Below are positions 17,958 to 26,438 of a DNA stretch of 64,000 nucleotides, piece after piece (the first letter of the stretch is position 1; every line of letters begins with the position of its first letter). A model generated the notes under the pieces. The model saw nothing but the letters and a program-made list of their open reading frames with translations. It had not been told where the DNA came from and did no database searches. Location: assembly GCA_038211965.1 (NCBI GenBank), contig JBBQVB010000001.1, positions 30,325 through 94,324 on the forward strand. The letters are read 5' to 3'. The DNA comes from Glacieibacterium sp038211965 (GTDB lineage: Bacteria; Pseudomonadota; Alphaproteobacteria; Sphingomonadales; Sphingomonadaceae). A program made the translations under genes and the position numbers.

Positions 17958-17978
17958 GTATATCCGCAGCGTATATAC
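17958..17978 (-). promoter_or_regulatory. Probable vapBC operator
   Basis: A perfect 6-base inverted repeat GTATAT-N9-ATATAC, strikingly AT-rich for this window, ends one base before the vapB ribosome site and touches the rimM stop codon. TATA-like elements within it could also serve as the -10 box. Autoregulation by VapB is the family rule; binding here is inferred. Confidence 0.6.
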
Positions 17979-18517
17979 TAAGCGACGAAATCGGCGTCAA
18001 TCACCACCGTTGCCCCGACCTCGGGGACCGCGGCGGGGCTGAACGGGACCATGAAGGTTCGGCCATCGGGCCGCGCGATCTCGATGATGTCGCCCGCGCC
18101 GAAATTCTCGACCGCGACAACGGCTCCCAGCGCGGCTCCCGCCGTATCGACGCAGGGCCGCCCGATCAGGTCGCTGACATAGAATTCACCGTCGTCGAGC
18201 GCGGGCAGGTCGGTACGCGCGACGGTCAGCGGCGTGCCGCGCAGCGCCTCGGCGGCGGTCCGGTCGGCGACTTCGGCGAACTTGGCGACGGCCATGCCGC
18301 TCCTCGGCCCCTTGTCGGGGCGGATGCGGACGAGCGCCAGCGTGCGGCCGCCCGCTTCGAACACCTTGTGGCGTTCGAGGCTGGCGATGGACTCGGCGAA
18401 CAGCTTGAGGCGGACCTCGCCGCCGATGCCCTGCGCGCCTGCGACGACGGCGAGGGTGACGCGGTCGCCACCGGACGCTGGGGTGGCGCGACCGTCGGGC
18501 CGGTCACCCCCCGCCAT
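17978..18517 (-). CDS. rimM: Ribosome maturation factor RimM
   Basis: A 179-residue 16S rRNA processing factor that binds S19 and helps 30S head assembly. It has the N-terminal barrel with VVAGAQGIGGEVRLK and a C-terminal PRC-barrel with GEFYVSDLIG and FMVPF. It follows rpsP by two bases. The TAG stop abuts the toxin-antitoxin operator, so the insertion spared the reading frame exactly. Confidence 0.95.
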   Translation of the reverse strand: MAGGDRPDGRATPASGGDRVTLAVVAGAQGIGGEVRLKLFAESIASLERHKVFEAGGRTLALVRIRPDKGPRSGMAVAKFAEVADRTAAEALRGTPLTVARTDLPALDDGEFYVSDLIGRPCVDTAGAALGAVVAVENFGAGDIIEIARPDGRTFMVPFSPAAVPEVGATVVIDADFVA

Positions 18518-18519
18518 GC

Positions 18520-19131
18520 TCAGACCACCGGACCGGCGGGCGAAGCGTCGGTTTCGGTCGCCGTTTCGAGGTCGGATGCCGGGGCGGGATCGCCTGCCGG
18601 GGCATCGGCCTCGACCGCGGCTTCGGCTTCGGGTGCAGCGGCATCGACGACCGGCTCGGCCTCGGGCGCAGCCGCCTCGACGGCAACCTCGGGCTCGGGC
18701 GCAGGGGCCGCAGCGGCCTCGGCAGCAGCGGCCGCCGCAGCGGTCGCGGCCTCGGCGGCAGCGACCTTGGCGGCCTCGGCGGCTTCGATTGCTTCGCTTG
18801 CCTTGGTTGCCTTCACTTCGGCGCGTTCCTTGGCGTTGGCGCCGGGTTCGCCCTTCTTGAGGTTCGACTTGGCGGCGCGGGTGCGGATACCCATCGCGTC
18901 GAGAAAGCGCGCGACGCGGTCCGACGGCTGCGCGCCGACACCGAGCCAGTGCGCCGCGCGCTCGGCATCGAGCTTGATGCGCTCGGGCGAATCCTTGGGC
19001 AGCAGCGGGTTGTAGGTGCCGAGCTTCTCGAGGAAGCGCCCGTCGCGCGGCTGGCGCGAGTCGGTGACGACGATGCGGTAAAACGGGCGCTTCTTCATGC
19101 CGCCGCGCGCGAGGCGAATTGCCAGTGCCAT
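18520..19131 (-). CDS. rpsP: 30S ribosomal protein S16 with a long Ala/Glu tail
   Basis: The first 80 residues are a normal S16 (IRLARGG, RIVVTDSR, RDGRFLEKLGTYNP, RAAHWLGVGAQPSD). The total is 203 residues. After a lysine-rich stretch near 90-115 comes a tail of about 85 residues made almost only of Ala, Glu, Pro and Val, with repeating AAAPEAE-like units. Long S16 tails occur in alphaproteobacteria, but this one is long. It probably projects from the ribosome surface. It starts 24 bases after the ffh stop. Confidence 0.95.
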   Translation of the reverse strand: MALAIRLARGGMKKRPFYRIVVTDSRQPRDGRFLEKLGTYNPLLPKDSPERIKLDAERAAHWLGVGAQPSDRVARFLDAMGIRTRAAKSNLKKGEPGANAKERAEVKATKASEAIEAAEAAKVAAAEAATAAAAAAAEAAAAPAPEPEVAVEAAAPEAEPVVDAAAPEAEAAVEADAPAGDPAPASDLETATETDASPAGPVV

Positions 19132-19155
19132 TCAGTCAGTCCTTTTAAAAATTCA

Positions 19156-20625
19156 TTAGCGTTTGAGAAATTTGTCGAAACCCGGCGGCAGGCCGCCCTG
19201 GCCACCGCCCAGCATCTTGCCGAAATCGGGCATGCCACCGCCACCCATGCCGCCAGCACCGGGCATGCCGCCCATCTTGCCGAGCATCGCCGCCATGCCC
19301 TTCATGCCGCCCATCTTCCTGAGCTTCTTCATGGCATTGGCCATTTCCATGTGCATCTTGAGGACCTTGTTGACCTCCTGCACATTGGTCCCGGCGCCCT
19401 TGGCGATGCGGATACGGCGCTTGGCCGAAATGATCTCGGGCTTGCTGCGCTCCTTGGGGGTCATCGAACAGATCACCGCCTCCATGCGCCCGAGCACCTT
19501 GTCGTCGACCGCCCCGCCCGCCATCGCCGCCTTGGCCTTGGCGAGCCCGGGAATCATCCCGGCGATCGCGCCGAGGCCACCCATCTTCTTCATCTGGCCG
19601 AGCTGCGTGCGCAGGTCCTCCATGTCGAACTGGCCCTTGGCCATCTTCGCGGCCATCTTCTCGGCGGCTTCCGCCTCGAAGGTTTCCGCCGCGCGCTCGA
19701 CGAGGCCGACGACGTCGCCCATGCCGAGGATGCGTCCCGCAACGCGGACCGGATCGAACGCCTCGAGCGCGTCGAGCTTCTCGCCGGTCCCGGCGAACTT
19801 GATCGGCTTGCCCGTCACCGAGCGCATACTGAGCGCCGCACCGCCGCGCGCGTCGCCGTCCATGCGCGTCAGCACGACACCGGTCAGCGCGACCTGCCCG
19901 CCGAACGCAGTGGCGACATTGACCGCATCCTGTCCCGTCAGCGCATCGACCACGAGGAGGATTTCTTGCGGGGCACCCTCGCGCGCGACCGCCTGCATCT
20001 CGCCCATCAGCGCGTCGTCGACGTGAAGGCGACCGGCGGTGTCGAGGAGCAGCACGTCGAAACCCTGCAAGCGCGCTGCCGTCTTCGCGCGCTTCGCGAT
20101 GTCGACGGGCGATTGCCCCGCGACGATCGGCAGCGTCGCGACGCCGGTCTGCTCGCCAAGGATTCGCAGCTGCTCCTGCGCGGCGGGGCGCGCGACGTCG
20201 AGCGACGCCATCAGCACCTTCTTGCCCGATTTTTCGGTCAGGCGCTTGCCGAGCTTCGCGCACGTCGTCGTCTTGCCCGACCCCTGCAGCCCGACGAACA
20301 TCACGACCGCAGGCGGCGTCACGTCGAGGTTGAGATCGACGCTCTCGCTGCCGAGCATCTCGACCAGCGCGTCGTTGACCAGCTTGACGACCTGCTGCCC
20401 CGGCGTCACCGAGCGCACGACATCGTGACCGATGGCGCGTTCGGTCAATTGTTCGATGAAGGTCTTGACGACGGGCAGCGCGACATCGGCTTCGAGCAGC
20501 GCGATGCGCACCTCGCGCATCGCCGCGCGCACGTCGAGCTCGGTCAACGCGCCGCGCCCGCGCAGCTTGTCGAAAACGCCGCTCAGGCGATCGGATAGGG
20601 TGTCGAACAGAAGAACCGGCTCCAA
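19156..20625 (-). CDS. ffh: Signal recognition particle protein Ffh
   Basis: The SRP54 GTPase, which with 4.5S RNA targets nascent membrane proteins. It has the N domain, a G domain with Walker A GLQGSGKTT, DTAGR and TRMDGD, and a Met/Gly-rich M domain with the tail GGMPGAGG. From the TTG at 20625 it has 489 residues. The family normally begins FDTLSDRL, five residues later, where the codon is CTG (20610) and a GGAG sits nine bases ahead, so a CTG start is a real alternative. It is the first gene of the ribosomal operon. Confidence 0.96.
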   Translation of the reverse strand: MEPVLLFDTLSDRLSGVFDKLRGRGALTELDVRAAMREVRIALLEADVALPVVKTFIEQLTERAIGHDVVRSVTPGQQVVKLVNDALVEMLGSESVDLNLDVTPPAVVMFVGLQGSGKTTTCAKLGKRLTEKSGKKVLMASLDVARPAAQEQLRILGEQTGVATLPIVAGQSPVDIAKRAKTAARLQGFDVLLLDTAGRLHVDDALMGEMQAVAREGAPQEILLVVDALTGQDAVNVATAFGGQVALTGVVLTRMDGDARGGAALSMRSVTGKPIKFAGTGEKLDALEAFDPVRVAGRILGMGDVVGLVERAAETFEAEAAEKMAAKMAKGQFDMEDLRTQLGQMKKMGGLGAIAGMIPGLAKAKAAMAGGAVDDKVLGRMEAVICSMTPKERSKPEIISAKRRIRIAKGAGTNVQEVNKVLKMHMEMANAMKKLRKMGGMKGMAAMLGKMGGMPGAGGMGGGGMPDFGKMLGGGQGGLPPGFDKFLKR

Positions 20626-20675
20626 TAACGCGCAACTAATCGAGCGCCGGCGAGCGCACCCGCGCCGACCGACGT

Positions 20676-20689
20676 GCGCCCTCGGGCGC
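20676..20689. terminator. Short GC hairpin upstream of ffh
   Basis: The inverted repeat GCGCCC-TC-GGGCGC lies in the 140-base gap between the repeat-protein gene and ffh, next to C- and G-runs. It may end the upstream transcript. The ffh promoter should also be in this gap but I could not pick it out. Confidence 0.3.
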
Positions 20690-20765
20690 TTCGCCCCCCA
20701 CCGGGGAACGGGGGCGCTGTAGGGGATGGGGGGGCGGGGGTCAAGCTGGGGGATCCCGCGCGAAG

Positions 20766-22760
20766 TCAGCGTTTGATCTCGAAGTTGATCCCCTTTTGCT
20801 GCCCCGAGCAGCCGATGCTGCGACCACCACCGAAGATCGGCTGATACCGCGAGGCGCGATAGACGTGCTCAGCGCTGTCGTCGAAGACCAGCGGCGGGCT
20901 CGCGAGCACGGTGCGAACCCCCGTTGGCTTGCCTTCGGCGTCAATGTCGAAGGCGACGCGAACGCTGCCCTCGAATCCCCAGCGCAACGCCTCGCGCGGA
21001 AAATCATTCTCGCTGAAGCTGTTTCTCGTCGTCACCGGCGTCACGGCGACCGCCGAGCATTGCTCGGGGGACAGTCCGGTCGCCGCGACAAGGGCGTTGG
21101 CGGCGTCGAGGTTCCGGTCTGCGGCCTCGAGCGAGGCGAGCTGGAGCCGCGCCGCCTGACGCAGGAAATCGCCCTCGGGCAGCACCGCGACGGGCGTCGC
21201 GAGGACGCGGGCGTAGGCCTCCCGCATGCGAGCGTTATCGCGCGGCACCGCCGCCCAAGCGGCGAGGCGTGACGCCGCCTGCGCCGCGCTAAAGCTCTGT
21301 CCCTCGCCCTCGGCGTCGAAGCGCGCGAGCAGCGCCGCGAGCCGTTGAATGATGAGGTCGGCAGTCCGGGCATAGTTCAGCTTAGCCGGCATATCCGCCT
21401 GTAGCTGCTCGATACGCAGGTAGCCGGTCAGGTCGTGGGGCGCGCGCGCGGTCTCGGCGATGGCCAGCGCGTTCGACAGCGCCTCGCTGCTCTCGCGCAC
21501 CGATTGGGCGGGATTCGCCGCGATCCGCAGCAGCACCGGCAGCAGCTGTGGCGACGCGACGCCGAACGCCGCCTGCCGCCGCGCCAGTTCGGCCCGCAGC
21601 GCGGGCAGCGCGGTCGCGGACGCCGCAGGCAGCGGCGGCAGCGGCTCGGGGGCATGCGTCGCCAGCCATTCGACCGCCTTGGGTCCCAGGGTCTGGCGCG
21701 ACACGCGGTTGTCGCGCCCGTCGACGCAGCGCAGTTCGAGACGCACCGCCTGCCGCCAGAACGCGTCTAGCTTGGCGACGCTGGCGGCGCTCCACGACCA
21801 CTCGCGCACCGCGCGCGCCATCTCGACCGCGGCGCCCGCGCGCGTCGCGAAGATCGGCGTGACGCCGTTGACGCGCCCTTCCTTGTCGATCGAAAACTCG
21901 ACGATCGCCATATCGTCCTTCGCCAGCGGTCCGGCGGGCGCGCACTGCGGCAGCGGCGTCTCGGCACCCAGCACGAAGCCCATCGAGCGCAGCGTGCCCG
22001 CGCCGCTGTAGGCGAGATATTTCCGCGCCGCATCGAGATCACCCGTCTGGAACGCGGCAATCGCCAAATCGCCGCGATTGCGGACATCGGCAATCGACAC
22101 TTTGCTGTTGTTCAGCGAGCGACCGTTGGTGAGCGCCTTGTCGAACCACGGCCGCGCGGCGGCGGGCTTGCCATCGTTGAGCTCGATGCGACCGCGCAGC
22201 GACAGCAGCTGGGCGTATTGCGCGCGCGCCGCCGGGGTGCCTGTCGGGGACATTGCCGCGAGCGCGGCATCGGCGGCGGCGCGCGCGGCGGGCGCGTCGC
22301 TGAACATCAGGACGCGCGCGAGGCCGATCCGCGCGGTCAGCCCCAGCGTATTGCCGGGGTCGACCGCGGTCAGCGCAGCGCGGTAGGCGCGCGCGGCGGT
22401 GTCGTAGTCGACCGCGAGCTCGGCGGCGAGGCCGAGGTCGAGCTGCGCCTCGGTCCAGCCCGCAGATTTCTCGGGCAGCGCGGCGAGTGCGGCGGTGAGC
22501 AGCGCGATTCCGGTTTCGGGCTCTGCGAGCGCGGTCGCCGCGCTGCCCATCCGCGCCCGCACCAGCGCCGCCTGCACGCGCATCTTCGGGTTGGCGTCGA
22601 GGCGGGGCAGGATGGCGGCAAAGCCGGCGCGCGCTTCGGCCATGCGACCGGCGTCGAAGGCGGTCTGCGCGGCGGTGTATTGTTCCTGCAGTGTCGCCGC
22701 GCCTGCCGTGCCGCTCGCGAGCAACAGGCTCAGCGCAACCGCGACTGATCGAATCGACAT
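20766..22760 (-). CDS. Periplasmic repeat protein with TonB C-terminal-like domain
   Basis: A 664-residue exported protein. A signal peptide ends near residue 21 (ASGTAGAA). The first 230 residues form TPR-like helical repeats. A beta-rich domain around 270-340 and another at the C-terminus (GSVRVAFDIDAEGKPTGVRTV, then ASRYQPIF) resemble the TonB C-terminal fold, so it seems to carry two such modules. There is no N-terminal TonB anchor, so it is unlikely to energise transport itself. A scaffold in the periplasm is a guess. Confidence 0.75.
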   Translation of the reverse strand: MSIRSVAVALSLLLASGTAGAATLQEQYTAAQTAFDAGRMAEARAGFAAILPRLDANPKMRVQAALVRARMGSAATALAEPETGIALLTAALAALPEKSAGWTEAQLDLGLAAELAVDYDTAARAYRAALTAVDPGNTLGLTARIGLARVLMFSDAPAARAAADAALAAMSPTGTPAARAQYAQLLSLRGRIELNDGKPAAARPWFDKALTNGRSLNNSKVSIADVRNRGDLAIAAFQTGDLDAARKYLAYSGAGTLRSMGFVLGAETPLPQCAPAGPLAKDDMAIVEFSIDKEGRVNGVTPIFATRAGAAVEMARAVREWSWSAASVAKLDAFWRQAVRLELRCVDGRDNRVSRQTLGPKAVEWLATHAPEPLPPLPAASATALPALRAELARRQAAFGVASPQLLPVLLRIAANPAQSVRESSEALSNALAIAETARAPHDLTGYLRIEQLQADMPAKLNYARTADLIIQRLAALLARFDAEGEGQSFSAAQAASRLAAWAAVPRDNARMREAYARVLATPVAVLPEGDFLRQAARLQLASLEAADRNLDAANALVAATGLSPEQCSAVAVTPVTTRNSFSENDFPREALRWGFEGSVRVAFDIDAEGKPTGVRTVLASPPLVFDDSAEHVYRASRYQPIFGGGRSIGCSGQQKGINFEIKR

Positions 22761-22826
22761 GGTGGCTCCCCGGGTTTGGCGGGACTTTACAACGCTCTGC
22801 GGCGGCGGGAAACCGCCATTCAGGCT

Positions 22827-23732
22827 TCACTGGCCGCCAACACCATCCCCCAAAGGGTGTTTCGCGTTGACCAGCTCGACCAGCGCCTTGGTCTGGACGT
22901 GGGTGTAGATCTGCGTCGTCGCGATGTCGGCGTGACCCAACAAGGTTTGCAGCGTGCGCAGGTCGGCGCCGCCTTCGAGGAGGTGGGTGGCAAACGCGTG
23001 ACGCAGGACGTGCGGGCTGAGGCGCGCGGGCGGGATGCCGGCGTCGGCCGCGAGCGCCTTGATCAGCTGGAACAGCCGGACGCGCGACAGATGCCCGGTA
23101 CCGCTGGGGAACAGGTAGCGCGCGTCCTTGGGCACATGCGCGGCATGAGCGGTTACGGCGGCCTCGGCGGCGGCACCGATGGGGACAAGGCGCTGCGTGC
23201 CGCCCTTGCCGGTCAGGATAGCGTGACCGCGCCCCGGCTGAACGGCGTGGCGCGGCAGGCCGACGAGCTCGGTGGCGCGCAGCCCCGCGCCGTAGAGCAG
23301 CTCGACGAGCGCGGCGAGGCGCAGCGTGGCGGGCGTCGGGTCCGCCGCCAGTTTCTCGGCGAGCACCGCGAACAGCCGCGCGACATCGCCCTCTGCAAGG
23401 CTCTTGGGCAAGGGGCGCGCAGGGGCTGGGGCATCGACGCCGTCGGCGGGGTTGTCGGCGCGGTGCCCCTCGGCGGCGAGGAAGGCGTAGAAACGCCGCA
23501 GTGCCGAGCCCTTGCGCGCCACCGTCGCGCGCGCGAGGTCGCCCCAGCCCGCGAACAGCCGCGCGAGGTCGTTCGGGGACGCGGTCGCCAATCCGCCGCT
23601 CAAGGCCTCGCTCGCCAGCCGCAGGTCGCGCCCATAGGCGAGAATGGTGTTGCGCGCCGCGCCCTGCTCGGCGGCGAGCATGTCGAGGTAAAGTGCGATG
23701 GCGCGGGGGTCGGGGAGGGGGGTACTGCTCAC
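22827..23732 (-). CDS. xerD: Tyrosine recombinase XerD
   Basis: Site-specific recombinase that with XerC resolves chromosome dimers at dif. The 301-residue protein has the SAM-like N domain and the catalytic set: Arg in GLRATELVGL, Lys in GKGGTQR, HVLRHAFATHLL, LLGHADIATTQIYTHV with the nucleophilic Tyr. The GTG at 23732 was chosen for normal length; longer frames run through the parS-like palindrome. It is a lone chromosomal Xer, not an integrase, as the length and Xer-type motifs show. Confidence 0.92.
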   Translation of the reverse strand: MSSTPLPDPRAIALYLDMLAAEQGAARNTILAYGRDLRLASEALSGGLATASPNDLARLFAGWGDLARATVARKGSALRRFYAFLAAEGHRADNPADGVDAPAPARPLPKSLAEGDVARLFAVLAEKLAADPTPATLRLAALVELLYGAGLRATELVGLPRHAVQPGRGHAILTGKGGTQRLVPIGAAAEAAVTAHAAHVPKDARYLFPSGTGHLSRVRLFQLIKALAADAGIPPARLSPHVLRHAFATHLLEGGADLRTLQTLLGHADIATTQIYTHVQTKALVELVNAKHPLGDGVGGQ

Positions 23733-23747
23733 CGAAACGGTACAGAA

Positions 23748-23763
23748 TGTTCCACGTGGAACA
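23748..23763. promoter_or_regulatory. Chromosomal parS-like ParB-binding site
   Basis: TGTTCCACGTGGAACA is a perfect 16-base palindrome matching the alphaproteobacterial parS consensus. It sits in a 49-base gap just upstream of xerD. ParB nucleates on such sites to segregate chromosomes, usually within a few percent of the genome from the origin. No second copy was seen in the window. Confidence 0.8.
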
Positions 23764-23781
23764 CTACAAGGGTTATCTCGG

Positions 23782-25593
23782 TCACCCCCGCGTCGCCGCT
23801 TCGGCGACGAGCAGCCGTGCTTCGGCAACACGTCCGGTGGCCATGTACGCCGCGACGATCGCGCCGAAATGCGCGGGTGGGACGGCGATCCAGTCGCATT
23901 GCAGCGCCGTCGCCGCGAGCACTGCGACCTCGCCGCCGCGTCCCGCCGCCGCCGCCGCGCGGATTGCCGCCGTCCAGCTGTTCGCCGCGGGCGTCAGCGC
24001 GAGATCGGTGCGCAGCCCGTCCCAATCGGCGCCGCGCGCGACGCCGAGGCCGCCGAGGCCCGCGAGCAGCAGCCGCACGCGGTGCTCGCTGCGCTCGACG
24101 CGCCGCCATGCGGTGAACTGCGCCGGATCGACCGCGACCGCGCCGCTGCTCGCGAGCAGCGCCCAGGTGCGCGCGCGCGCCGCGTCGTCGTTGTCTGCCA
24201 CCACCGGCCACCAGCGCGCCGCCTCGCGCGTCAGACCCGCGCTGAGCAGCGCCGCGACGAGCGTCGGGGCCTCGCTGGCATAGGCGCGGTCGGGCGCGAT
24301 GCGCGCGGCGGGCAGCGCGGCCTCGATCAGCGCGGCATAGCGCAGGCGCGGATCGTCGGAGCCGCGTGCCTGGAGGATATCGCGGATCGCGGCGAGGCGT
24401 GCGCTGGCGCGGGTCGCGGTGAAGGCGGTGGTCAGCGGCGCGGCGGGCGACGCGGCAAGCGCATCGCCGTCGAGGCCGACCGCCGCCGCCCCGATCGTCG
24501 AGACCATCTCCTGCGCCGATGCGATGCCGAGCGCGGCGGCAGGCATCAACGCCGCCAGCCGCGCGGTCGCGCCGATCCCCGGCGCGCGCAGCACCCAGCC
24601 GCTCGCCGCGACGCCCAGCCCCGCCAGCCGCGCGTCGGGCACCCTGACCCCCGCCGCAACCGCGATACCGAAGCGGTACGGCGTCAGGCGCGGGGCCTCG
24701 TCCCAGTCGATGTTGGCGGCGCGGCCTGCGCCCCCCGAGACGGTGGCGACGCGCTCGGCGAGCTGGACGTCGAACGGATCGACGCTATCGCCGTCGCGCA
24801 AGCGGTCGAAGACGCCCGCCGAAGTCAGGTCGTCGCCCGTCATCGCGCCGCACATTGCGGTCGCGAGCTTCCACAGTGGGTCGGCGGACACCGCGACGGC
24901 GTTGGGCGCGAGCGGGCACAGGCCGGCCAGGTCGGCGGCGGCGAGGTGGACCTGCCCGCTGGCGCGGTACAGCGCCGGGGTGAAGCGGTCGACGGGCACC
25001 GCGTCGACCAGCGCCACCGCGCCGTCGGCCTCGCCCATGCGCAACAACAGCCGCGCGCGCGCCGCGATCCAGTCGGCGGGCGCAAGGCCGCGTGGGGCGG
25101 CGCTCTGGCTGAGGAGCGCGCGGCGCAGCACGATATGCGCCCAGCGCGACGCCAGCGGGGTGCGGAGGCGCTCGGCGAGACCGGCGACGAAGCGCCCGTC
25201 GGAGCCGGCGAAGATGCCGGGTCCATAGCCGCCCATCGCGGGGGTCAACGGCCCGGCGATGTCGATCGCCGCGCCGGTCGCGGCGGGCAGGTCGAAGGGG
25301 TCGATGGCGGCGCCGGCGTCGGTCGGCGCACCGGGCGTGCCCGGCGGCGGGGTCGTGCCCGGGGCGGGCGGCGGCGCGACGTACGGCGGCGGCGCGACGG
25401 TCACCGGGGCCGCATCGGGGCCGAAGCCTTCGGGCAGGATCGAGCGCGGCGCGCTCTGTGCGACGGGCGGCGGCGTGGCGGGCGGTGCGGCAGCGGGCTG
25501 CGGTTGCTGCCCGGTGACGGGCCACGCCGCCACGAGGGCGACCGCTGCCGTCAGCAGCGCGGCGGCACCGGCGTCACGATACCGACGGGCCAT
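23782..25593 (-). CDS. Exported or membrane-anchored helical protein of unknown function
   Basis: A 603-residue protein with an N-terminal hydrophobic segment (about 8-30), then a Pro/Ala-rich stretch to about residue 95, then Ala-rich helical repeats with no motif I recognise. The layout suggests an envelope protein with a periplasmic repeat domain. The ATG at 25593 is preferred to 25614, which adds seven basic residues. It overlaps the end of the small upstream gene by 20 bases. Conserved placement between xerD and aroK is my recollection for sphingomonads, not checked. Confidence 0.7.
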   Translation of the reverse strand: MARRYRDAGAAALLTAAVALVAAWPVTGQQPQPAAAPPATPPPVAQSAPRSILPEGFGPDAAPVTVAPPPYVAPPPAPGTTPPPGTPGAPTDAGAAIDPFDLPAATGAAIDIAGPLTPAMGGYGPGIFAGSDGRFVAGLAERLRTPLASRWAHIVLRRALLSQSAAPRGLAPADWIAARARLLLRMGEADGAVALVDAVPVDRFTPALYRASGQVHLAAADLAGLCPLAPNAVAVSADPLWKLATAMCGAMTGDDLTSAGVFDRLRDGDSVDPFDVQLAERVATVSGGAGRAANIDWDEAPRLTPYRFGIAVAAGVRVPDARLAGLGVAASGWVLRAPGIGATARLAALMPAAALGIASAQEMVSTIGAAAVGLDGDALAASPAAPLTTAFTATRASARLAAIRDILQARGSDDPRLRYAALIEAALPAARIAPDRAYASEAPTLVAALLSAGLTREAARWWPVVADNDDAARARTWALLASSGAVAVDPAQFTAWRRVERSEHRVRLLLAGLGGLGVARGADWDGLRTDLALTPAANSWTAAIRAAAAAGRGGEVAVLAATALQCDWIAVPPAHFGAIVAAYMATGRVAEARLLVAEAATRG

Positions 25594-25720
25594 CCGGCAG
25601 CACCTTCTCGACATGCGACTGCGGCGGATCGAGGTCGATGTTGGCGAGCAGGATCATGCCGCCGACGACCAGCAGGATGATGACGATGAAAATCCAGAAC
25701 CCTGCACTGCGCATCGTCAT
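25574..25720 (-). CDS. Small single-pass membrane protein (48 residues)
   Basis: The frame begins MTMRSAGFWIFIVIILLVV and ends VLPDGPSVS. It has one hydrophobic helix followed by a short acidic periplasmic-type tail. An AGG lies seven bases before the ATG. The next ATG (25714) is also possible. The end overlaps the following gene in another frame, which suggests coupling. The hydrophobic pattern and placement support a real gene. Function unknown. Confidence 0.6.
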   Translation of the reverse strand: MTMRSAGFWIFIVIILLVVGGMILLANIDLDPPQSHVEKVLPDGPSVS

Positions 25721-25793
25721 CCCATCGCCTGAGGCTCACGTCGCCGCGCCGCGCTGTTGGCGGCCCGTCCGCGCGGTGTATAGCGCGGGTGTC

Positions 25794-26438
25794 ATGAAGT
25801 GCGACGATAAAATGGTCCCGGCCGAGACGGTGCCGTCCCCGCCGCCACGGCGCGCCCGCGGCGGTGACGGACGTGCAGGCGCGCGCGCGGGCGGGCGCAC
25901 GATCGTCCTCGTTGGCCTGATGGGGGTCGGCAAGTCGACCGTCGGGCGACGCCTCGCGGCGCGCCTCGGCCTGAAATTCGTCGATGCCGATGCCGAGATC
26001 GAGCGGGCCAGCGGCCTTAGTATCGCCGAAATCTTCGAGCGCTACGGCGAAGCGCATTTCCGCGACGGCGAGCGACGCGTCATCGCGCGGCTGATCGACG
26101 GTGCGCCGAAGGTGCTGGCGACCGGCGGTGGGGCGTTTATCGACGGCGCGACACGCGCGCTGATCCTCGAACGCGCTGTCGCGGTGTGGCTCGACGCCGA
26201 TCTGCAGACGCTCGTCGACCGCGTGGCGCGACGGGACACGCGGCCGCTGCTCAACGGGCGCGACCCGGCGGCGGTGCTCGCCGACCTCGCGGCGGTGCGC
26301 AATCCGATCTATGCCGAGGCACCGATCCACATCTCGTCGAAGCCGTCGCCGCACGAAGTGACGGTCAGCGCGATTCTCACCGCGCTGGCGCGGCACGACG
26401 ACAACGCTGCGCGGCGCGATTCCGAGGCGGCGGCATGA
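25794..26438 (+). CDS. aroK: Shikimate kinase
   Basis: Phosphorylates shikimate, step five of aromatic amino acid synthesis. The 214-residue protein has Walker A GLMGVGKST at 41-49, the shikimate-binding DADAEIE and the RDGERRVIARL region, GGGAF and the lid RPLLNG. A basic, disordered extension of about 35 residues precedes the core. The ATG at 25794 is the first reasonable start. The stop overlaps the aroB start (ATGA). Confidence 0.95.
   Translation: MKCDDKMVPAETVPSPPPRRARGGDGRAGARAGGRTIVLVGLMGVGKSTVGRRLAARLGLKFVDADAEIERASGLSIAEIFERYGEAHFRDGERRVIARLIDGAPKVLATGGGAFIDGATRALILERAVAVWLDADLQTLVDRVARRDTRPLLNGRDPAAVLADLAAVRNPIYAEAPIHISSKPSPHEVTVSAILTALARHDDNAARRDSEAAA

Noticed and set aside
22827..23732. 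xerD as a phage or island integrase
   Set aside because: Length, motif spacing and housekeeping neighbours fit chromosomal XerD, and no tRNA, att repeat or phage gene is near.
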